34,347 nucleotides of DNA, from the NCBI GenBank assembly GCA_022509005.1, contig JAFLUC010000021.1, positions 1 to 34,347 on the forward strand. The letters run 5' to 3'. The notes beneath the pieces were generated by a model. It did no database searches. It had not been told where the DNA came from and was given only the letters and a program-made list of their open reading frames with translations. Made by a program: the position numbers and the translations under genes. Source of the stretch: Oscillospiraceae bacterium. GTDB lineage: Bacteria > Bacillota > Clostridia > UBA1381. Shown piece by piece: positions 9,134 through 16,715 of this stretch (positions within the stretch are counted from its first letter, which is position 1; the number at the start of each line of letters is the position of its first letter).

Positions 9134-9928
9134 TTACGGCTGCTTACCGATGTAAGCGAGGATACCGCCGTCAACATAGAGAATGTGACCGTTTACAGCG
9201 TTTGAAGCGTCTGATGCAAGGAATACTGCCGGACCGCCGAGCTCATCAGGATTGAGCCATCTTCCTGCCGGTGTTCTTGCGCAGATGAATGAATCGAACG
9301 GATGCTGTGAACCGTCCTCCTGCTTCTCACGGAGAGGAGCTGTCTGCGGTGTAGCGATGTATCCGGGTCCGATACCGTTACACTGGATGTTGTACTGACC
9401 ATACTCAGCACAGATGTTTCTTGTGAGCATCTTAAGACCGCCCTTAGCAGCAGCATAAGCTGAAACTGTCTCACGGCCGAGCTCTGACATCATTGAACAG
9501 ATGTTGATGATCTTACCATGACCCTTTTCGATCATGCCCGGAATAACTGCCTTTGAAACGATGAACGGACCGTTGAGGTCGATATCGATTACCTTTCTGA
9601 ACTGTGCGGCAGTCATCTCGCACATCGGTATTCTCATGATGATACCTGCGTTGTTAACGAGAATATCAATAATACCAACTTCTTCCTTGATCTGTGCAAC
9701 CATTGCATTAACAGCGTCCTCGTCTGTTACGTCACAAACATAACCATGAGCCGGGATGCCTGCTTCCTTATAGTTAGCAAGACCCTTATCAACTGCTTCC
9801 TGGCTGATATCGTTAAAAACGATTGTAGCGCCTGCTGCAGCGAAAGCTGAAGCGATACCGAAGCCGATACCATATGAAGCGCCTGTTACGAGAGCAATCT
9901 TGCCCTCAAGGCTAAAACTATTTGCCAT
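9134..9928 (-). CDS. SDR-family dehydrogenase, gluconate 5-dehydrogenase-like
   Basis: A classical short-chain dehydrogenase/reductase of 264 residues. The cofactor loop is TGASYGIG (15-22), with NNAG near 91-94. The catalytic Ser is in the ICSMMSELG segment and the Tyr-Lys pair in YAAAK. FNDIS after the second strand suggests NAD(P) use without clear choice. The whole-protein pattern (LVTGASYGIGFGIA, GPGYIATPQTAPLRE, FICARTPAGRW) is that of gluconate 5-dehydrogenase/2-deoxy-D-gluconate 3-dehydrogenase proteins (IdnO/KduD type), which interconvert keto-sugar acids. This would suit uronic-acid catabolism in a pectin degrader, but substrate assignment is inferred. AGGAGG precedes the ATG. It is second in an operon behind the VOC gene (51-base gap). 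Confidence 0.88.
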   Translation of the reverse strand: MANSFSLEGKIALVTGASYGIGFGIASAFAAAGATIVFNDISQEAVDKGLANYKEAGIPAHGYVCDVTDEDAVNAMVAQIKEEVGIIDILVNNAGIIMRIPMCEMTAAQFRKVIDIDLNGPFIVSKAVIPGMIEKGHGKIINICSMMSELGRETVSAYAAAKGGLKMLTRNICAEYGQYNIQCNGIGPGYIATPQTAPLREKQEDGSQHPFDSFICARTPAGRWLNPDELGGPAVFLASDASNAVNGHILYVDGGILAYIGKQP

Positions 9929-9979
9929 TTTATTTTCCTCCTGTTTATATATTTAATATTAAAATATTAACGAATTAAA

Positions 9980-10372
9980 TTAACCCAACGGTGTGGGGCG
10001 ATATATGAGATGAGCGAAGTTATCCTCAATATCTCTGAACCAATATGTCTTAAGACCCTTTGCATTCTCCGAAACGTCATGAACCTCTGTAACGCGCTCG
10101 TCAGCCTTAAGCACCGGCACGATCTCGTCAAACGCCTCTGATGTAACAGAAAACGCGAGATGACGGATTCCTGCTGATTTCTCAACATCCTCAGGCTTGT
10201 CTGCCTGAGCTGAAACGAACTCGATCATGCTGCCGTCCTCGAACTGTAAGAAATATGTACCCTTACCGTTATCATAAACGACCTTGCCGCCGAAAACCTT
10301 CATATACCAGTCCTTAAGCGCGGCTGTGTCATATGAAACGATCGCAACATGCTCAATACCTGTAATTGCCAT
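9980..10372 (-). CDS. VOC-family (glyoxalase-fold) protein
   Basis: 130 residues forming two beta-alpha-beta-beta-beta units of the vicinal oxygen chelate fold. Candidate metal ligands are H8 (GIEHVAI), E51 (SMIEFV), H71 (GIRHLAF) and a C-terminal D/H segment (FRDIEDNFAHLIY). The family includes lactoylglutathione lyases and various isomerases; no specific reaction can be assigned. It is first in a two-gene operon with the SDR dehydrogenase, so a role in processing a sugar-derived intermediate is plausible but unproven. GGAGG lies 8 bases before the ATG, and a strong promoter lies at 10408-10436. Confidence 0.85.
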   Translation of the reverse strand: MAITGIEHVAIVSYDTAALKDWYMKVFGGKVVYDNGKGTYFLQFEDGSMIEFVSAQADKPEDVEKSAGIRHLAFSVTSEAFDEIVPVLKADERVTEVHDVSENAKGLKTYWFRDIEDNFAHLIYRPTPLG

Positions 10373-10407
10373 AGTAATTACCTCCTGATTATAATTATCT
10401 TAGTATA

Positions 10408-10436
10408 ATTATAACATATAAAAGCAGAGATTTCAA
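10408..10436 (-). promoter_or_regulatory. sigma-A promoter of the VOC-SDR operon
   Basis: On the minus strand, TTGAAA (10436-10431), 17-base spacer and perfect TATAAT (10413-10408). The start of transcription would be about 30 bases before the VOC ATG. Confidence 0.75.
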
Positions 10437-10468
10437 GATACCTTTGGCAATTTTACAAAAAAAATCTA

Positions 10469-10496
10469 TTGACTTATATTAAGAATATGATATAAT
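10469..10496 (+). promoter_or_regulatory. sigma-A promoter of the 10,531 lipoprotein
   Basis: TTGACT (10469-10474), 16-base spacer, TATAAT (10491-10496) with an extended -10 TGA. It is divergent from the VOC-SDR promoter with about 30 bases between the two -35 boxes. Confidence 0.75.
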
Positions 10497-10530
10497 AAGG
10501 TTAATACGAAATTCATGGAGGACAAATAAT

Positions 10531-11094
10531 TTGAAAAAGCTTATATTAACAATGTCCGCTGTTCTGGTTATCTGCACAGCTGCAGCGGGATGCGGGAAAA
10601 AGGCCGCACCGGCGGCAGAGAATGAGTCTATGGAACAAGTTCCGACAAATGAAGCCGCACTCGGCTGGGACAATACTCAGGACGGCTTTGACGAGGTATG
10701 GGATTTTGCAAATGAAATATTTATCGGCAGGGTGCAGTCACATCAGTATTATACAGAGAACGGGCTGCCAAATACAGCTGTAACCGTAATTATAGAGAAC
10801 CCTATCAGAGGCGGAGCCGAGGGTGAAACACGGGTTATTACCTACAGCGGCGGTGAGCTTAACGGCGAATTCTACGCGTCAACAAGCACTGTTATACCGG
10901 CTGACGGCGGTGAATATCTTTTTCTCTTAGAGCCGGAAATGGCAGGAGATCAATATAAATACCCCTGCGGCGGATATCAGGGCACGTATAAGGTGAGCGG
11001 CAATACTTACGACAGCGTTATAGAAGTATTTAATGAGAATAATCTTCTTGAATCGGAAATACTCGGTGAACCGATATCACAGCTTCCGTACTGA
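10531..11094 (+). CDS. hypothetical lipoprotein
   Basis: 187 residues with a signal peptide and lipobox A-A-G-C (Cys21), followed by a short Ala/Glu-rich tether. The mature part (about 45-187) carries segments such as FIGRVQSHQYY, VTVIIENPIRGG and GGEYLFLLEPE. This pattern resembles the small extracellular beta-barrel domains of clostridial lipoproteins that start 'vvGkVv...T...V.V...lKG'. No function is known to me. The start is TTG 10531, supported by GGAGG at 10516-10520, with no ATG nearby in frame. It is monocistronic, from the promoter at 10469 to the terminator at 11105. Confidence 0.8.
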   Translation: MKKLILTMSAVLVICTAAAGCGKKAAPAAENESMEQVPTNEAALGWDNTQDGFDEVWDFANEIFIGRVQSHQYYTENGLPNTAVTVIIENPIRGGAEGETRVITYSGGELNGEFYASTSTVIPADGGEYLFLLEPEMAGDQYKYPCGGYQGTYKVSGNTYDSVIEVFNENNLLESEILGEPISQLPY

Positions 11095-11104
11095 CGATAC
11101 AAAT

Positions 11105-11129
11105 AAAGCACCTGCGGCGCAGGTGCTTT
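11105..11129. terminator. bidirectional terminator between two convergent lipoprotein genes
   Basis: A perfect 12-bp stem AAAGCACCTGCG / CGCAGGTGCTTT around one base, with A/T tracts on both sides. Confidence 0.85.
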
Positions 11130-11142
11130 ATTATTTATGCTG

Positions 11143-11700
11143 TTATTTTATAACGTTTCCTCGTCCGTTTTCCTCGTCCTCTTCGCTTATTGTATTCTCA
11201 ATAACCTTAACCGCCTGAGACGCGAGGTTTATAAGCGTGTCCTTCTGAACCTGACTGTTGCCGGAGCCTGCCATGATTTTGATATAGCAGCCGCGGTCAT
11301 AAACGCATATATACGGATACGCGATATAGCAGTCCTTGCCTATATCGGGCTCGGTAACTATCTCGCTGTCGCTTCTGCGGATGCGGTTCATCTCGTAATC
11401 ATTCCAGACCTGATCCGTAGAAAGAGAATCTGAAAACTGTTCGATCCTGACTGAAACCGGATCGGCATCTCCGGGTGTTTGTGAAACATATGTCACTGTC
11501 CGCGCGACTCCGTCATAGTCAGTATCCGGTGACATTACCATATCAGTGCCTGTTGCTTCCCGCGCCATTTCAAGAGTAACAACCGCTTCAGGAGCGATAA
11601 TCTCAATATCTGCTGTTGCCCTTGTTGCGCCCTTCTTTCCGCACGCTGAAGCCGAAACAACAAGACATGCACACATAAGAACTGATACAAGCTTTTTCAT
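11143..11700 (-). CDS. hypothetical lipoprotein
   Basis: 185 residues with a signal peptide ending in lipobox S-A-C (Cys20, followed by GKKG). The mature domain (about 30-165) contains VTLEMAREATGTDM, SVRIEQFSDSLS, DCYIAYPYICVYDRGCYIKIMAG and a C-terminal helix. The order of a helix after PEAVVTLE, then repeated strands, resembles small extracytoplasmic substrate-binding or chaperone-like domains, but no family is recognised. It is last in the cysS-to-lipoprotein transcript, 18 bases after the transketolase C subunit with GGAGAG as ribosome site. Confidence 0.78.
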   Translation of the reverse strand: MKKLVSVLMCACLVVSASACGKKGATRATADIEIIAPEAVVTLEMAREATGTDMVMSPDTDYDGVARTVTYVSQTPGDADPVSVRIEQFSDSLSTDQVWNDYEMNRIRRSDSEIVTEPDIGKDCYIAYPYICVYDRGCYIKIMAGSGNSQVQKDTLINLASQAVKVIENTISEEDEENGRGNVIK

Positions 11701-11718
11701 AATTCTTATCTCTCCGTA

Positions 11719-12648
11719 TTATTTCAATGCTATTGCTTCCTTAGCCTTTGCGACCATATTTTCAGCCGTTAAGCCGTACTCTACAAAAAGCTCTGCCGGC
11801 TTACCGCTCTTGCCGTAGCGGTCTGTGCCGATGATCTTAACCGGACACGGAGCGTTTGCGCATACGACCTCAGTTACCGCGCTGCCTAAGCCGCCCATGA
11901 TATAATGTTCCTCAGCCGTTACTATCGCGCCTGTTTCCTTTGCAGCCTTTGTTATTATCTCCTCATCGATCGGCTTGATCGTATGGATATTGATAACTCT
12001 TGCGCTGATGCCTTCTTCTGCGAGCATGTCCGCAGCCTTTAAAGCCTCCTGAACCATAAGACCTGTCGCGATAATCGTAACATCCTTGCCGTCACGAAGC
12101 TGCACGCCCTTGCCAAGCTCAAACTTGTAATCCTCCGGGTTCACGTCCTCAACTGCAAGTCTGCCGAATCGCATATAAACCGGACCCTCGTGATCGATTG
12201 CCGCCTTAACAGCAAGCTGCGCCTCTATATCGTCCGCGGGGTTAAGGATAACCATGCCCGGGATCGTTCTCATAAGCGCGATGTCTTCAAGACACTGATG
12301 CGAAGCGCCGTCCTCGCCGACTGAGATACCCGCGTGAGTAGCGCCTATTTTAACATTAAGCTGCGGATAGCCGATTGAGTTTCTTATCTGCTCAAACGCG
12401 CGTCCTGCCGCAAACATTGCAAACGTTGAAGCAAACGCTGTCTTTCCGCATGCTGCGAGACCTGCCGCAACGCACATCATGTCAGCTTCTGCGATACCGC
12501 AGTTTATAAATCTTTCGGGATAAACCTTCTTGAATGTATCTGTCTTTGTTGACTTTGAAAGGTCCGCGTCAAGAACTACTATGTTCTCATCTGCGCCGTA
12601 TTTAACGAGCGCGTTACCGTATGATATTCTTGTAGCTGTCTTTGCCAT
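11719..12648 (-). CDS. transketolase, C-terminal subunit
   Basis: The pyrimidine-binding and C-terminal domains of a split transketolase (309 residues). It pairs with the N subunit to form the thiamine-diphosphate enzyme that transfers two-carbon ketol units in the non-oxidative pentose phosphate pathway. The catalytic Glu that activates ThDP lies in CGIAEADMM (residues about 50-58). Further family sequence is FASTFAMFAAGRAFEQIRN and the Pro/Gly-rich GATHAGISVGEDGASHQ. The C-terminal domain contains VITAEEHYIMGGLGSAV. The ATG shares one base with the stop of the N subunit (TAATG), which indicates coupled translation in equal amounts. Confidence 0.95.
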   Translation of the reverse strand: MAKTATRISYGNALVKYGADENIVVLDADLSKSTKTDTFKKVYPERFINCGIAEADMMCVAAGLAACGKTAFASTFAMFAAGRAFEQIRNSIGYPQLNVKIGATHAGISVGEDGASHQCLEDIALMRTIPGMVILNPADDIEAQLAVKAAIDHEGPVYMRFGRLAVEDVNPEDYKFELGKGVQLRDGKDVTIIATGLMVQEALKAADMLAEEGISARVINIHTIKPIDEEIITKAAKETGAIVTAEEHYIMGGLGSAVTEVVCANAPCPVKIIGTDRYGKSGKPAELFVEYGLTAENMVAKAKEAIALK

Positions 12649-13496
12649 TATAAACTCGCCTCCAGTTCTGCATTCTTCGCTTCAAGCTCTGCAATAGCCT
12701 GATTATACTGCTCCTCGTTCGGCGCTGTTCCATGCCATGCCGCCTGATTTTCCATGAATGATACGTTCTTGCCCTTGACCGATTTCATAATTACAGCTGT
12801 CGGCTTGCCCTTGCATGCCTTTGCTTCGTTTACCGCTCTTTCAAGATCGTTATAGTCATGAGCGTCAGCGATAACCACGTTCCAGCCAAATGCCTCAAAC
12901 TTCTTGTCGATCGGTGTCGGGTTCATAACCTTTGTGATATCACCGTCGATCTGGAGACCGTTGTTGTCAATGAAAATTGTGAAGTTGTCCAGCTTATAAT
13001 GCGGAGCGAACATCGCCTGCTCCCAGACCTGTCCTTCCTCAAGCTCGCCGTCGCCAAGGATTGAGTAAACTCTGTAATCCTTGTTGTCAAGCTTTGCCGC
13101 AAGCGCCATGCCGCCCGCGATACATACGCCCTGACCGAGTGAGCCTGTTGACATATCAACTCCCGGAACCTTTTTCATATCAGGGTGTCCCTGTAAGTAG
13201 CTGTTGATGTTTCTGAAAGTCTTACAGTCCTCAACAGGGAAGAAGCCTCTCTCTGCCAATGTGCCGTAAAGCGCCGGAGCCGTGTGACCCTTTGAAAGAA
13301 CAAATCTGTCTCTGTCCGGGTTTTTCGGGTCCTCGGGATCTACGTTCATAACCTCAAAGTAGAGGTATGTGAGAACATCAGCGATTGAAAGCGAACCGCC
13401 CGGGTGTCCTGCCTGCGCGGTGTACACGCCCTCGAGAGCGTGCTCGCGCACTCTGTTTGCGATAATAGCTAATTCTGTAGCTCTTTTTGCATCCAT
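12648..13496 (-). CDS. transketolase, N-terminal subunit
   Basis: The diphosphate-binding half of the split transketolase (282 residues). The ThDP/metal signature G-D-G-E-L...N-N runs from residue about 148 (ILGDGELEEGQVWE) to FIDNNGLQIDG. The N-terminal AGHPGGSLSIADVLTYLYF and DRFVLSKGHTAPALYG carry the conserved substrate-channel His residues. A single-chain transketolase would be about 650 residues, so the two genes together make one. A strong AAGGAGG lies before the ATG. It follows mrnC by about 40 bases, in the same minus-strand run as cysS. Confidence 0.95.
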   Translation of the reverse strand: MDAKRATELAIIANRVREHALEGVYTAQAGHPGGSLSIADVLTYLYFEVMNVDPEDPKNPDRDRFVLSKGHTAPALYGTLAERGFFPVEDCKTFRNINSYLQGHPDMKKVPGVDMSTGSLGQGVCIAGGMALAAKLDNKDYRVYSILGDGELEEGQVWEQAMFAPHYKLDNFTIFIDNNGLQIDGDITKVMNPTPIDKKFEAFGWNVVIADAHDYNDLERAVNEAKACKGKPTAVIMKSVKGKNVSFMENQAAWHGTAPNEEQYNQAIAELEAKNAELEASL

Positions 13497-13536
13497 TTCT
13501 TAAATTTCCTCCTTAGAATTATGTTTGATGTAATTA

Positions 13537-13938
13537 TTATACCGCGTCATATACGAGCTTTAAAAGCTCCTCTAATCGCTCAGATTTTCCGCTGACGTAC
13601 AGCCAGCCTAAAAGCGCCTCAAAGCCTGTCGCGCGTCGGTATTCGCCCACGTCGGCATTTTTAGGTACTGTATACGATTTCGTATTCCTGCCGCGCTTAT
13701 ATGCGGCAAGCTCCTGTTCGCTGAGGATAGGCTCAATGAGCCTAACCGCTTCGCTCTGGCCGTGCGCGCAGACACGCTTGCTTGCGCTCTCGTGCAGCTT
13801 ATGCGCGCTCATACCTCCATGCTCGGCGATAAGCCTTGACCGTACATACAGATCATTTAAAGTATCGCCTATAAATGCCAGAACGAGCGAATTATATTCA
13901 TTCGGGTTTTTATCAAAAGCTATACCTAAATCTATCAT
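13537..13938 (-). CDS. mrnC: Mini-ribonuclease III (MrnC)
   Basis: A compact RNase III homologue with the catalytic domain only and no double-stranded-RNA-binding domain. In Bacillota it matures 23S rRNA ends. The acidic active-site sequences are [11 protein letters not shown] and [14 protein letters not shown] place the start at ATG 13938 (133 residues): it overlaps the cysS stop as ATGA and has GTGGAG nine bases upstream. A GTG at 13953 would add five residues (MELCP) but lies inside that ribosome site. cysS-mrnC adjacency is the normal Bacillota order. Confidence 0.9.
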   Translation of the reverse strand: MIDLGIAFDKNPNEYNSLVLAFIGDTLNDLYVRSRLIAEHGGMSAHKLHESASKRVCAHGQSEAVRLIEPILSEQELAAYKRGRNTKSYTVPKNADVGEYRRATGFEALLGWLYVSGKSERLEELLKLVYDAV

Positions 13939-15326
13939 TGGGCAAAGCTCCACTTAACTCCGTCTTTTGTATCCTTAAGGATTATGTTCATTTCCTTCAG
14001 CTTGTCGCGGATAGCGTCGGCGGTTGCCCAATCCTTTGCGGCTCTTGCCTCGTTGCGCTTGTTTATAAGCTCCTCTACCTCCGCGTCAAGCGACTTCTTT
14101 GTTTCTTTTACAAATAAGCCCAGAACGCCGCCAAGCTCGCGTATGAGTGATAGCGCAAGCGATATAGCCTCCTTGCCGGAATCCTTTGTTATCTCCGTGT
14201 TTGCCGTATATACAAGGTCGAATATTACCGAGATAGCGTCGGCGGTGTTCAGATCATCATCCATTGCGGCGCGGAATTTATCGCGTGAGCCGAGAAGTTT
14301 TGCTGAAAGCTCCGTATCACACGGCTTATCCTCTGCGCTCTCTGAAAGGAATTCGAGGTTTTCAATACATGTATAAACACGCTCAACCGCTGATTTTGCC
14401 TGCTCCATGAGGGTATCGGCAAAGTTGATCGGGCTTCTGTAGTGCGCCGAAAGCATGAAGAAGCGGATGATCTCACCGTCGTATTCCTTTAAGATGTCAC
14501 GGACGGTAAAGAAGTTTCCGAGTGATTTGCTCATCTTTTTGCCGTCTATGTTTATATAACCGTTATGCATCCAGTAGTTTGCAAACGGCTTGCAGTTTGC
14601 GCATTCGCTCTGTGCGATCTCGTTTTCGTGGTGCGGGAAGATAAGATCCTGACCGCCTGAGTGCAGGTCTATTGTCTCGCCGAGGTACTTATTCGCCATT
14701 GCCGAGCATTCTATATGCCAGCCGGGTCGTCCCTCGCCCCACGGGCTCTGCCAGAACGGCTCGCCTTCCTTCTTCGCCTTCCATAAGGCGAAGTCCATCG
14801 GGTCATTCTTGTGCTCGTTAACGTCAATTCTCGCGCCCGCTTCAAGCTCTTCAAGCGGCTGCTTTGAAAGCTTGCCGTATTCTGTGAATTTCTTTGTTGA
14901 GAAATACACATTGCCGTCCACGTTATACGCGTAGCCGTTATCAACAAGCTTCTTAACGGTATCAATAATAGCGTCAATATTCTCCGTAGCCTTTGGGTGG
15001 ATTGTAGCCTTATTAACGCCGATTGCCTGCGCGTCCTTATAATACTCGTCAATGAATCGTTCGCCGAGCTCCTTTACGGTGATGCCCTCGTCATTTGCGC
15101 GCTTGATCATCTTGTCGTCTATATCGGTGAAGTTCTGAACAAACGTCACCTTGTAGCCGATATATTCAAGATAGCGGCGCATTGTGTCAAATATAATGAA
15201 CGGTCTCGCGTTGCCTATATGAAAATAATCATACACCGTAGGACCGCACGAATACATCTTTACATTGTCCTTATCTATCGGGACAAATTCCTCTTTTTTT
15301 CTTGTCAAGGTATTATATATCTTCAT
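13935..15326 (-). CDS. cysS: cysteinyl-tRNA synthetase
   Basis: Charges tRNA-Cys; class I synthetase of 463 residues, the normal length. The zinc-site Cys and HIGH-type motif are in [19 protein letters not shown] (about 24-42). Middle-domain zinc ligands follow in [13 protein letters not shown] and [12 protein letters not shown]. The KMSKS loop is [11 protein letters not shown]. The C-terminal helical anticodon region ends [31 protein letters not shown] precedes the ATG. Leader RNA between the promoter (15366-15394) and the start is short, with no room for a T-box. It is first in the minus-strand operon cysS-mrnC-transketolase-lipoprotein. Confidence 0.97.
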   Translation of the reverse strand: MKIYNTLTRKKEEFVPIDKDNVKMYSCGPTVYDYFHIGNARPFIIFDTMRRYLEYIGYKVTFVQNFTDIDDKMIKRANDEGITVKELGERFIDEYYKDAQAIGVNKATIHPKATENIDAIIDTVKKLVDNGYAYNVDGNVYFSTKKFTEYGKLSKQPLEELEAGARIDVNEHKNDPMDFALWKAKKEGEPFWQSPWGEGRPGWHIECSAMANKYLGETIDLHSGGQDLIFPHHENEIAQSECANCKPFANYWMHNGYINIDGKKMSKSLGNFFTVRDILKEYDGEIIRFFMLSAHYRSPINFADTLMEQAKSAVERVYTCIENLEFLSESAEDKPCDTELSAKLLGSRDKFRAAMDDDLNTADAISVIFDLVYTANTEITKDSGKEAISLALSLIRELGGVLGLFVKETKKSLDAEVEELINKRNEARAAKDWATADAIRDKLKEMNIILKDTKDGVKWSFAQ

Positions 15327-15365
15327 TTACAATTCCTCTTAATAAAAAATATTATACTGAAACTA

Positions 15366-15394
15366 ATTATATCATCTAACTTACGAAAAAACAA
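15366..15394 (-). promoter_or_regulatory. sigma-A promoter of the cysS operon
   Basis: On the minus strand TTGTTT (15394-15389), 17 bases, TATAAT (15371-15366) with an extended -10 TGA. It lies about 40 bases before the cysS ATG. Confidence 0.7.
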
Positions 15395-15484
15395 CTGTTT
15401 TATTAAAAAATTTTTGATTTACCGGCTTTTTGTTTAATTCGATAATAATCGCCATGAAAAGTGGAAATTATTTTGTTGATTCGC

Positions 15485-15513
15485 TTGAAATTTCCGTTAG
15501 TATATGCTAAAAT
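15485..15513 (+). promoter_or_regulatory. promoter of the DtxR-like regulator with an overlapping operator-like palindrome
   Basis: TTGAAA (15485-15490), 17 bases, TAAAAT (15508-15513). The imperfect palindrome TTAGTATATGCTAA (15497-15510, 12 of 14 positions symmetrical) covers the spacer and -10 box. Its TTAG...CTAA arms resemble DtxR/IdeR-type operators, so metal-dependent autoregulation is plausible. Confidence 0.6.
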
Positions 15514-15580
15514 ATATTTAACAGATTAATCATAATTTCAGCAGAGAAACAAATGTTTTAAAAGAGAGGTAATATACAGA

Positions 15581-15952
15581 ATGAAGCTGCTTGAATCAGG
15601 AGAAATGTATCTTGAAACAATACTGGTATTAAAGAACAGATACGGTTATGTGCGCTCGATAGATATAGCGCACGAGATGAATTTTTCAAAGCCGAGCGTA
15701 TCCCGCGCGGTAGCGCTGCTTAAAGAGGACGGATATATTGAGAATGACCCGCACGGAATGATCCTTCTCACCGATAAAGGAATGGCAATCGCCGAGAAGA
15801 TCTACGACCGGCACAAAACGCTCACAAAGTATTTCGTATGGCTCGGCGTGAGTGAGGAAACAGCTCAGAAGGACGCGTGCCGCATTGAGCATATAATCAG
15901 TCAGGAGAGTTTTGACAAGATAAAGGAACAGCTGCCGGAATCACTAAGATGA
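15581..15952 (+). CDS. DtxR/MntR-family metal-dependent transcriptional regulator
   Basis: A 123-residue metalloregulator. A winged helix-turn-helix occupies about 1-70 (VRSIDIAHEMNFSKPSVSRAVALLKEDGYIE). The dimerisation helices carry the metal-ligand pattern: H-K in YDRHKTL (near 78) and C-x-x-E-H in DACRIEHIIS (near 106-110), as in DtxR/IdeR. MntR has Glu where this has Cys, so iron sensing is somewhat more likely than manganese; this is inference. It lacks the C-terminal SH3-like domain of full DtxR. It starts with ATG after GAGAGG and overlaps the next gene as ATGA. Confidence 0.88.
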   Translation: MKLLESGEMYLETILVLKNRYGYVRSIDIAHEMNFSKPSVSRAVALLKEDGYIENDPHGMILLTDKGMAIAEKIYDRHKTLTKYFVWLGVSEETAQKDACRIEHIISQESFDKIKEQLPESLR

Positions 15953-16491
15953 AGCGCAAAGCGGGAGATATTGAGTACGAGCTGACACTAAAGCGCATAA
16001 AGAACGTGAATATGCGAGTAAGAACGGACGGAAGCGTCAGTGTGTCGGCGCCATATGGAACAGACAGGGGCTTTATAGATGATTTTGTCCTGTCGCGGAA
16101 GCGGTTTATAGCTGCTGCAAGAAGGAAAATGAGCATAAGACAGCCTGTGCCGGAGATAACGGCGGATAAAGCCGCAATTTATGCGAAGCTCTATGATGTA
16201 TTGCAAAAAACATACAAGAGATTTTCGGAATACGGCTTTGCCATGCCCGAGCTGCGGATAAGGAAGATGAAAAGTCAATGGGGCAACTGCCGCAAGGAGC
16301 GGGGGATAATAACGCTTAACGCGTATCTGTACGGACTGCCGCCCGAATGCATTGAGCTGGTAGCAGCGCACGAGCTGTCGCACATGATAGAGGCCAATCA
16401 TTCGCCGGCGTTCTATTCCGTGCTCACCAAAGCCATGCCCGACTGGAAAAGCCGCGATATGGAACTGAAAAAATTTCGGTTAAAGTGTTGA
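15949..16491 (+). CDS. YgjP-like (DUF45) metallopeptidase family protein
   Basis: 180 residues matching the YgjP/DUF45 M48-like family, small cytosolic zinc-dependent predicted proteases without a settled substrate. The zinc motif is AAHELSHMIEANHSPAFY (HExxH with the following N-H-S-P-x-F near residues 139-156). The preceding MKSQWGNCRKERGIITLN is the family signature (WGSC-type). Its ATG overlaps the regulator's stop by four bases (ATGA), so it is co-translated with a metal regulator. Its stop codon overlaps the -35 box of the next promoter. Confidence 0.9.
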   Translation: MKRKAGDIEYELTLKRIKNVNMRVRTDGSVSVSAPYGTDRGFIDDFVLSRKRFIAAARRKMSIRQPVPEITADKAAIYAKLYDVLQKTYKRFSEYGFAMPELRIRKMKSQWGNCRKERGIITLNAYLYGLPPECIELVAAHELSHMIEANHSPAFYSVLTKAMPDWKSRDMELKKFRLKC

Positions 16492-16516
16492 CATATTTCA
16501 TTTAAAATAGTATAAT
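16488..16516 (+). promoter_or_regulatory. full-consensus sigma-A promoter of a small RNA
   Basis: TTGACA (16488-16493), 17 bases, TATAAT (16511-16516), a perfect match to the sigma-A consensus. The predicted start is around 16522-16524. It begins inside the stop codon of the metallopeptidase gene. Confidence 0.85.
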
Positions 16517-16521
16517 AATAG

Positions 16522-16697
16522 TGTAAAGACGGGCAACAGAGAGTGTTCGTCAGGTGTTGACGTAAGATGTTGTGTCAGCGTGCCGCACTTATTGAGCCTT
16601 TGAAGGGTTGTATGTAGACCTCAAGCTGACTTATGCATGCAGGACGTGCAGACAGAAAACATTCAGACGAAGCTCTGCATTTTGCAGGGCTTTTCTT
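16522..16697 (+). ncRNA. structured small RNA, unidentified (6S-like rod or toxin-linked RNA)
   Basis: About 170 nt between a full-consensus promoter and a terminator, with no credible start codon and ribosome site inside. Hand folding gives one rod: TTCGTC/GACGAA (16546-16551 with 16666-16671), GGTGTT/AACATT (16553-16558 with 16658-16663, two G-U), a large internal loop, GTCAGC/GCTGAC (16574-16579 with 16625-16630) and TTGAG/CTCAA (16592-16596 with 16620-16624). The 3' side of the loop can form a small hairpin GCATG/CGTGC (16635-16649). Length and a rod with one large central bubble resemble 6S RNA. The position just before a nuclease gene, separated by a terminator, resembles type III toxin-antitoxin RNAs, but I see no tandem repeats. 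Identity is not established. Confidence 0.55.
16670..16697 (+). terminator. terminator of the small RNA, just before the PBECR4-like gene
   Basis: Stem AAGCTCTGC / GCAGGGCTT (one G-U pair) with a 5-base loop, followed by TTCTTT. It lies only about 10 bases before the ribosome site of the next gene, so downstream expression depends on read-through or another promoter. Confidence 0.75.
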
Positions 16698-16715
16698 TGT
16701 ACTGCGGAGGATTTT

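Noticed and set aside
15327..15365. T-box riboswitch before cysS
   Set aside because: The leader after the promoter is only about 35-40 bases, too short for a T-box, and no T-box consensus is visible.
16608..16715. Upstream extension of the PBECR4-like gene from TTG 16608
   Set aside because: It runs through the small-RNA terminator, has no ribosome site, and the GGAGG just before ATG 16716 marks the real start.
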